The translations under genes were made by a program, and so were the position numbers. A stretch of 64,000 bases of DNA from Pyrodictiaceae archaeon (lineage in GTDB: Archaea > Thermoproteota > Thermoprotei_A > Sulfolobales > Pyrodictiaceae). The stretch spans positions 686,880-750,879 of the forward strand of contig JALVSY010000007.1 in NCBI GenBank assembly GCA_027036135.1. The letters are read 5' to 3'. Under the pieces are notes generated by a model, which was not told where the DNA came from, searched no databases, and saw only the letters and a list, made by a program, of their open reading frames with translations. Shown one piece after another: positions 61,124 to 64,000 of this stretch (within the stretch, counting starts at the first letter, position 1; every line of letters starts with the position of its first letter).

Positions 61124-62257
61124 CTAGAATATTAGTGGTAGTATGTCTCCTGCTCCTCCGTGGAATTTTCCGCGTATGTTTATCTTGTAGCCGCATCTCG
61201 GGCATTTGTTGTCCTTTGTTAGTCTCCACGCTATTATTGCGAAGCCTCTTCTCTCTATTACTTTGTAGCCGCATTGTGGGCAGTAGGTGCTTTCGAGTGG
61301 GTGTCCCCAGACGTTGCCTATGTATACGTAGTGTAGTCCTTGCTCCTTGGCTATCTTGGCTAGTTTCTCTAGTGTCTCTACGGGGGTTGGTGGTAGGTTT
61401 GTGAGCCGGTAGTCTGGGTGGAAGCGTAGTAAGTGGAATGGGGTCTCGGGGCCTAGGTTTTCTACTATCCACCTGGCTAGTCGGCGTACGTCTTCCTCCT
61501 TGTCGCCGTACTTGGGTACTACGAGGTTTGTTATCTCTATGAACCAGCCCTGTTTCTTCATCTCTAGGAGGGCATCATATATGGGTGAGGGATCTGGTAC
61601 TCCCATGAATTTTTTGTAGAACTCGGGGTTTCCTCCTCCCTTGAAGTCCACTGTTACACCGTCCATGTAGTTTCCTAGCATCCTTATTGCCTCTGGTGTC
61701 ATGTAGCCGTTGGTCACCATGACGTTGTATAAGCCTTTCTGCTTTGCCAGTTTCGCGACGTCGTACATATACTCGAAGAATATTGTTGGCTCGTTGTAGG
61801 TGTATGCTATCCCGTCCGCGCCGTACTCGAGGGCAGCCTCAACTACTTTCTCGGGGGGCACGTAGCGGCCATAGAGGCCTCGTTCTAGCCTTGACTGGCT
61901 TATTTCCCAGTTTTGGCAGAATTGGCAGAAGAAGTTGCAACCCACAGTGCTTATTGAGAGTACGCTGCTCCCGGGCTCGAAGTGGAAGAGGGGCTTCTTC
62001 TCTATGGGGTCAATGTTCATTGCCGTGAGTAGGCCGTAGACAAGGGTGTATAGTTTCCCGCCGATATTCTTACGGACGCCGCATACACCATACTTGCCCG
62101 GGGCTATTATGCAGCGCCTAGCGCAGAGGTTGCAGCGCACATAGCCCTTCTCGCCATGGTACTCCACTGGCTCCCATAGGACTGCTTCTCTCACGTAGGG
62201 CTTCTTTAGTAGCTCCTCGTTGCTCGGTCTCCTCTCCTCGCTTAAGCCTATGGCCAA
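61124..62257 (-). CDS. amrS: AmmeMemoRadiSam system radical SAM enzyme
   Basis: 377 residues. An N-terminal Cys-rich region ('CNLCARRCIIAPGKYGVCGVR') binds an extra cluster; the radical SAM motif C-X3-C-X2-C is 'VGCNFFCQFCQNWEISQ'; then 'YTYNEPTIFFEYMYDVAKLA' and 'MVTNGYMTPEAI'. Two zinc-like CxxC pairs ('CPQCGYK', 'CPRCGYK') end the protein. It is the radical SAM member of the AmmeMemoRadiSam system, whose AMMECR1 and Memo partners are not in this window. TTG 62257. Substrate unknown. Confidence 0.9.
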   Translation of the reverse strand: MAIGLSEERRPSNEELLKKPYVREAVLWEPVEYHGEKGYVRCNLCARRCIIAPGKYGVCGVRKNIGGKLYTLVYGLLTAMNIDPIEKKPLFHFEPGSSVLSISTVGCNFFCQFCQNWEISQSRLERGLYGRYVPPEKVVEAALEYGADGIAYTYNEPTIFFEYMYDVAKLAKQKGLYNVMVTNGYMTPEAIRMLGNYMDGVTVDFKGGGNPEFYKKFMGVPDPSPIYDALLEMKKQGWFIEITNLVVPKYGDKEEDVRRLARWIVENLGPETPFHLLRFHPDYRLTNLPPTPVETLEKLAKIAKEQGLHYVYIGNVWGHPLESTYCPQCGYKVIERRGFAIIAWRLTKDNKCPRCGYKINIRGKFHGGAGDILPLIF

Positions 62258-62386
62258 GACATGTGTCCCCGAGTGTATAGGGGTTGTAGGAACTCTGTAT
62301 AAGTAACCCGAAGTACACTGGGCTGTAGATACTTTAACGACGAAGAGCAGGGGAGTAGATACCAGTACTGTTGCACAAGTTAGTAA

Positions 62387-63805
62387 CTAGACTAGTCCCT
62401 GTTTTCCCAGTTTTTCTCTGTACCGTTTATAGCGTAGCATAGCGGCTAGGCTACCTACTGCTCTCTCCGGGCTAGGGTATGCTGGTATGTGTTCTCGGTT
62501 CAGTACCTTCATTGCCTCGTAGGTCTCTATGCCGCCGACCATTGCTACGAGTAGTGGCTTGTTCTTGTCGCGGTACTCCTTGGCTACATCGGTTATTGCT
62601 TTTGCTAGGTCTATTGGGTCTAGTACCGCGGTCTGACAATAGAGTACGACTATGTTGTCTACCTTGTCTGACTCGTAAGCTACTCTTAGTGCTGCGACGT
62701 AATTGTCTACCCCGGCTTGGCCGGAGAGGTCTACTGGGTTCTTGGGGCTACCGAACCAGGGCATTGTTTTTCGGAACTTCTCTATCAACTCGTTATCGGG
62801 TTGTAGTAGGGGTACACCGTGTAGCTCTGCGGCATCGGTTGCTAGTACTCCTACCCCGCCGCCATTGGTTATGATGACCGTGTTCTCGCCTGGTGGGAGC
62901 GGCTGGGTTGCGAAGGCTCTTGCCCAGTCGAACATCTCTTCCACAGTCTCTGCTCTCAGTATACCTGCCTGCTTGAACCCAGCGCTGTAGAGCGTGTCTG
63001 CTCCTGCTAGGCTTCCAGTGTGGCTCGCTACCGCAGCTGCTCCTCGCCTCGTTCTGCCAGCCTTTATGACTATTACGGGCTTCTTCGCCGTGACCCTCTT
63101 CATTGCCTCTATGAATCTCTGCCCAGTGCCTGGCTTCAATCCCTCAAGGTAAATAGCTATGACCCTCGTGTGTGGGTCGTCTGCCAGCCACTCGGAGACC
63201 TCAACCACATCTATATCGGCCATGTTGCCCATGCTCACGACTGCGCTGAGTCCTAGCTCGTTCATAGCAGTCCAGCCCATCAATGCTATGCCGAGGGCCC
63301 CACTCTGCGTGATGAATGCTATGTTTCCTTTCCTAATCCTGCTGGGCCCGAAGGTAGCGTTCATCCCTATAGGGGTATAGGCTACGCCAAAGATGTTGGG
63401 GCCTAGGACCCTCATCCCATACCTCCGGGCTATCTTGACGAGCTCCTCCTCTGCCTCCCTGTTACCTACCTCGGAGAACCCCGCCGTTATGACAACGAGT
63501 ACCTTGACGCCCTTCTCGCCACACTCCCGAGCAACCCTATTCACTATACCAACAGGTACAGCAATGACCGCCATGTCTACCTCATCGGGTATATCAAGCA
63601 CGCTTGGATAAGCCTTGAGCCCCAGGATCTCCTTCGCGAAAGGGTTCACAGGGTAAATCTTACCCGTGTACCCGGACTCTATCAGGTTACGGACAATCGT
63701 GTAACCTATTTTCCCGGGATGCCTAGACGCGCCTATCACGGCTATGCTGCGTGGATTAAACAATGCATCAAGAGGGCTACGCGGCTTCAAGGCTAGTAAG
63801 GACAC
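62387..63805 (-). CDS. ADP-forming acyl-CoA synthetase, alpha subunit
   Basis: About 472 residues. CoA-binding 'DALFNPRSIAVIGASRHPGKIGY', the succinyl-CoA-synthetase-like ligase domain 'NIAFITQSGALGIALM' and the phospho-His loop 'AVASHTGSLAGADTLYSAGFKQAG' (His of SHTGSLAG). The enzyme converts acyl-CoA, ADP and Pi to acid, CoA and ATP, the main ATP-yielding step of peptide and sugar fermentation in hyperthermophilic archaea. The ATP-grasp beta subunit is not fused and not seen; it may lie outside. GTG 63805 or TTG 63787 start ('LKPRSPLDALF' after GGGAGGTG). Confidence 0.9.
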   Translation of the reverse strand: MSLLALKPRSPLDALFNPRSIAVIGASRHPGKIGYTIVRNLIESGYTGKIYPVNPFAKEILGLKAYPSVLDIPDEVDMAVIAVPVGIVNRVARECGEKGVKVLVVITAGFSEVGNREAEEELVKIARRYGMRVLGPNIFGVAYTPIGMNATFGPSRIRKGNIAFITQSGALGIALMGWTAMNELGLSAVVSMGNMADIDVVEVSEWLADDPHTRVIAIYLEGLKPGTGQRFIEAMKRVTAKKPVIVIKAGRTRRGAAAVASHTGSLAGADTLYSAGFKQAGILRAETVEEMFDWARAFATQPLPPGENTVIITNGGGVGVLATDAAELHGVPLLQPDNELIEKFRKTMPWFGSPKNPVDLSGQAGVDNYVAALRVAYESDKVDNIVVLYCQTAVLDPIDLAKAITDVAKEYRDKNKPLLVAMVGGIETYEAMKVLNREHIPAYPSPERAVGSLAAMLRYKRYREKLGKQGLV

Positions 63806-63837
63806 CTCCCAGGGATAAGAGGTAAGTGCTCTGGGCA

Positions 63838-63876
63838 AAAACGTTTTGGCACCACAACGTTTTAATAAATAAATCG
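63838..63876 (-). promoter_or_regulatory. Promoter of the ADP-forming synthetase with paired AACGTTTT repeats
   Basis: On the plus strand AACGTTTT occurs at 63840-63847 and again at 63856-63863 (16 bp apart); the first belongs to the 10-bp palindrome AAAACGTTTT (63838-63847). Next to them, on the minus strand, is a TATA-like TTTATTTATT (63864-63873), so the repeats cover the transcription start. This looks like an operator for a dimeric repressor. The gene starts about 35 bp downstream. Confidence 0.45.
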
Positions 63877-64000
63877 CCGAATAGAGAAAATAACTAGCTG
63901 AAACAGACTCTAGAGTACAGGGATACCGAGAATACGGGTTCTTGTTCATTGATTGAGAAAAAAGGGAACCAGGTTAGCACCCCTTACCTTGTTGAGCGCG
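63877..64000. other. Right edge, no complete gene
   Basis: 123 bp at the window edge. A minus-strand frame ending ...NLVPFFLNQ-stop at about 63950 could be the tail of a gene lying beyond the edge, but it is too short to identify. Nothing else is seen. Confidence 0.25.

Noticed and set aside
1-64000. CRISPR arrays and tRNA genes
   Set aside because: No regular spaced repeats and no cloverleaf with T-loop consensus were seen on either strand by eye; a tRNAscan or CRISPR finder run would confirm.

Overview
The window looks like chromosomal DNA of a hyperthermophilic crenarchaeon, most probably a Pyrodictium/Hyperthermus/Pyrolobus-type member of the Desulfurococcales. The reasons are dense coding with short gaps, frequent GTG and TTG starts, AT-rich TATA/BRE-like boxes, T-rich tracts after genes, and archaeal families: DUF1464, AmmeMemoRadiSam radical SAM enzyme, ADP-forming acyl-CoA synthetase, WtpABC, QueF-like archaeosine enzyme and VapBC/HEPN-MNT toxin-antitoxin pairs. 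This is an inference from gene content; no rRNA, tRNA or CRISPR array was seen.

Layout. 0-5.5 kb: a ParB/SerK-like protein, a CoxG-like protein, a GlpA-like dehydrogenase, DUF1464, an endonuclease III-like glycosylase and a radical SAM protein. 5.5-8.2 kb: a CbiM/NikM-N-Q-O nickel/cobalt ECF transporter in which cbiM has an early in-frame TAG and cbiQ has a frameshift plus an in-frame TAG. 8.2-9.4 kb: a structured RNA candidate, then queD-queE, which with a QueF-like gene near 56 kb make a nearly complete preQ0-to-archaeosine branch. 9.4-13.4 kb: a coiled-coil protein, a HAD hydrolase, an AMP-forming synthetase-like protein and a GGCT-like protein. 13.4-16 kb: a toxin-antitoxin cluster. 16.2-20 kb: a ModE-like regulator fused to a ligand-binding domain, a perfect 16-bp palindrome, and wtpABC (tungstate/molybdate uptake). 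20-35 kb: a methyltransferase, a ferritin-VIT1 fusion, precorrin-2 dehydrogenase, a sarcosine-oxidase/proline-dehydrogenase-like pair, an NSUN RNA methyltransferase, a frameshifted trkH, an S9 peptidase and a proC frameshifted at its start. 35-40 kb: membrane proteins, divergent pyrF and pyrD, and a MthK-type K+ channel. 40.5-44.2 kb: a second toxin-antitoxin island, partly decayed. 44.5-49 kb: Amt, a strongly AT-rich spacer, an HTH_10 regulator and a divergent quinol-type NO reductase. 49-64 kb: an ABC-2 exporter, a second RNA candidate, a HAD-IIA phosphatase, a TIM-barrel protein, a Hef-like helicase, QueF-like, MoxR, a LutA/LutB-like pair, an archaeal ATPase under a double dyad operator, AmrS and the ADP-forming acyl-CoA synthetase alpha subunit.

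Physiology. NO reductase, W/Mo uptake and an isolated precorrin-2 dehydrogenase suggest anaerobic nitrogen-oxide respiration. The S9 peptidase, the proline/sarcosine-type dehydrogenase and the ADP-forming synthetase suggest peptide or amino-acid use.

The most striking feature is the number of reading-frame lesions: cbiM, cbiQ (two), trkH, proC, one DUF104 antitoxin, and a PIN/DUF104 pair with about three. Several lie in short homopolymer or TA runs. They are either genuine gene decay or indel errors in the assembly; the two TAG codons are substitutions and are harder to explain as indel errors.
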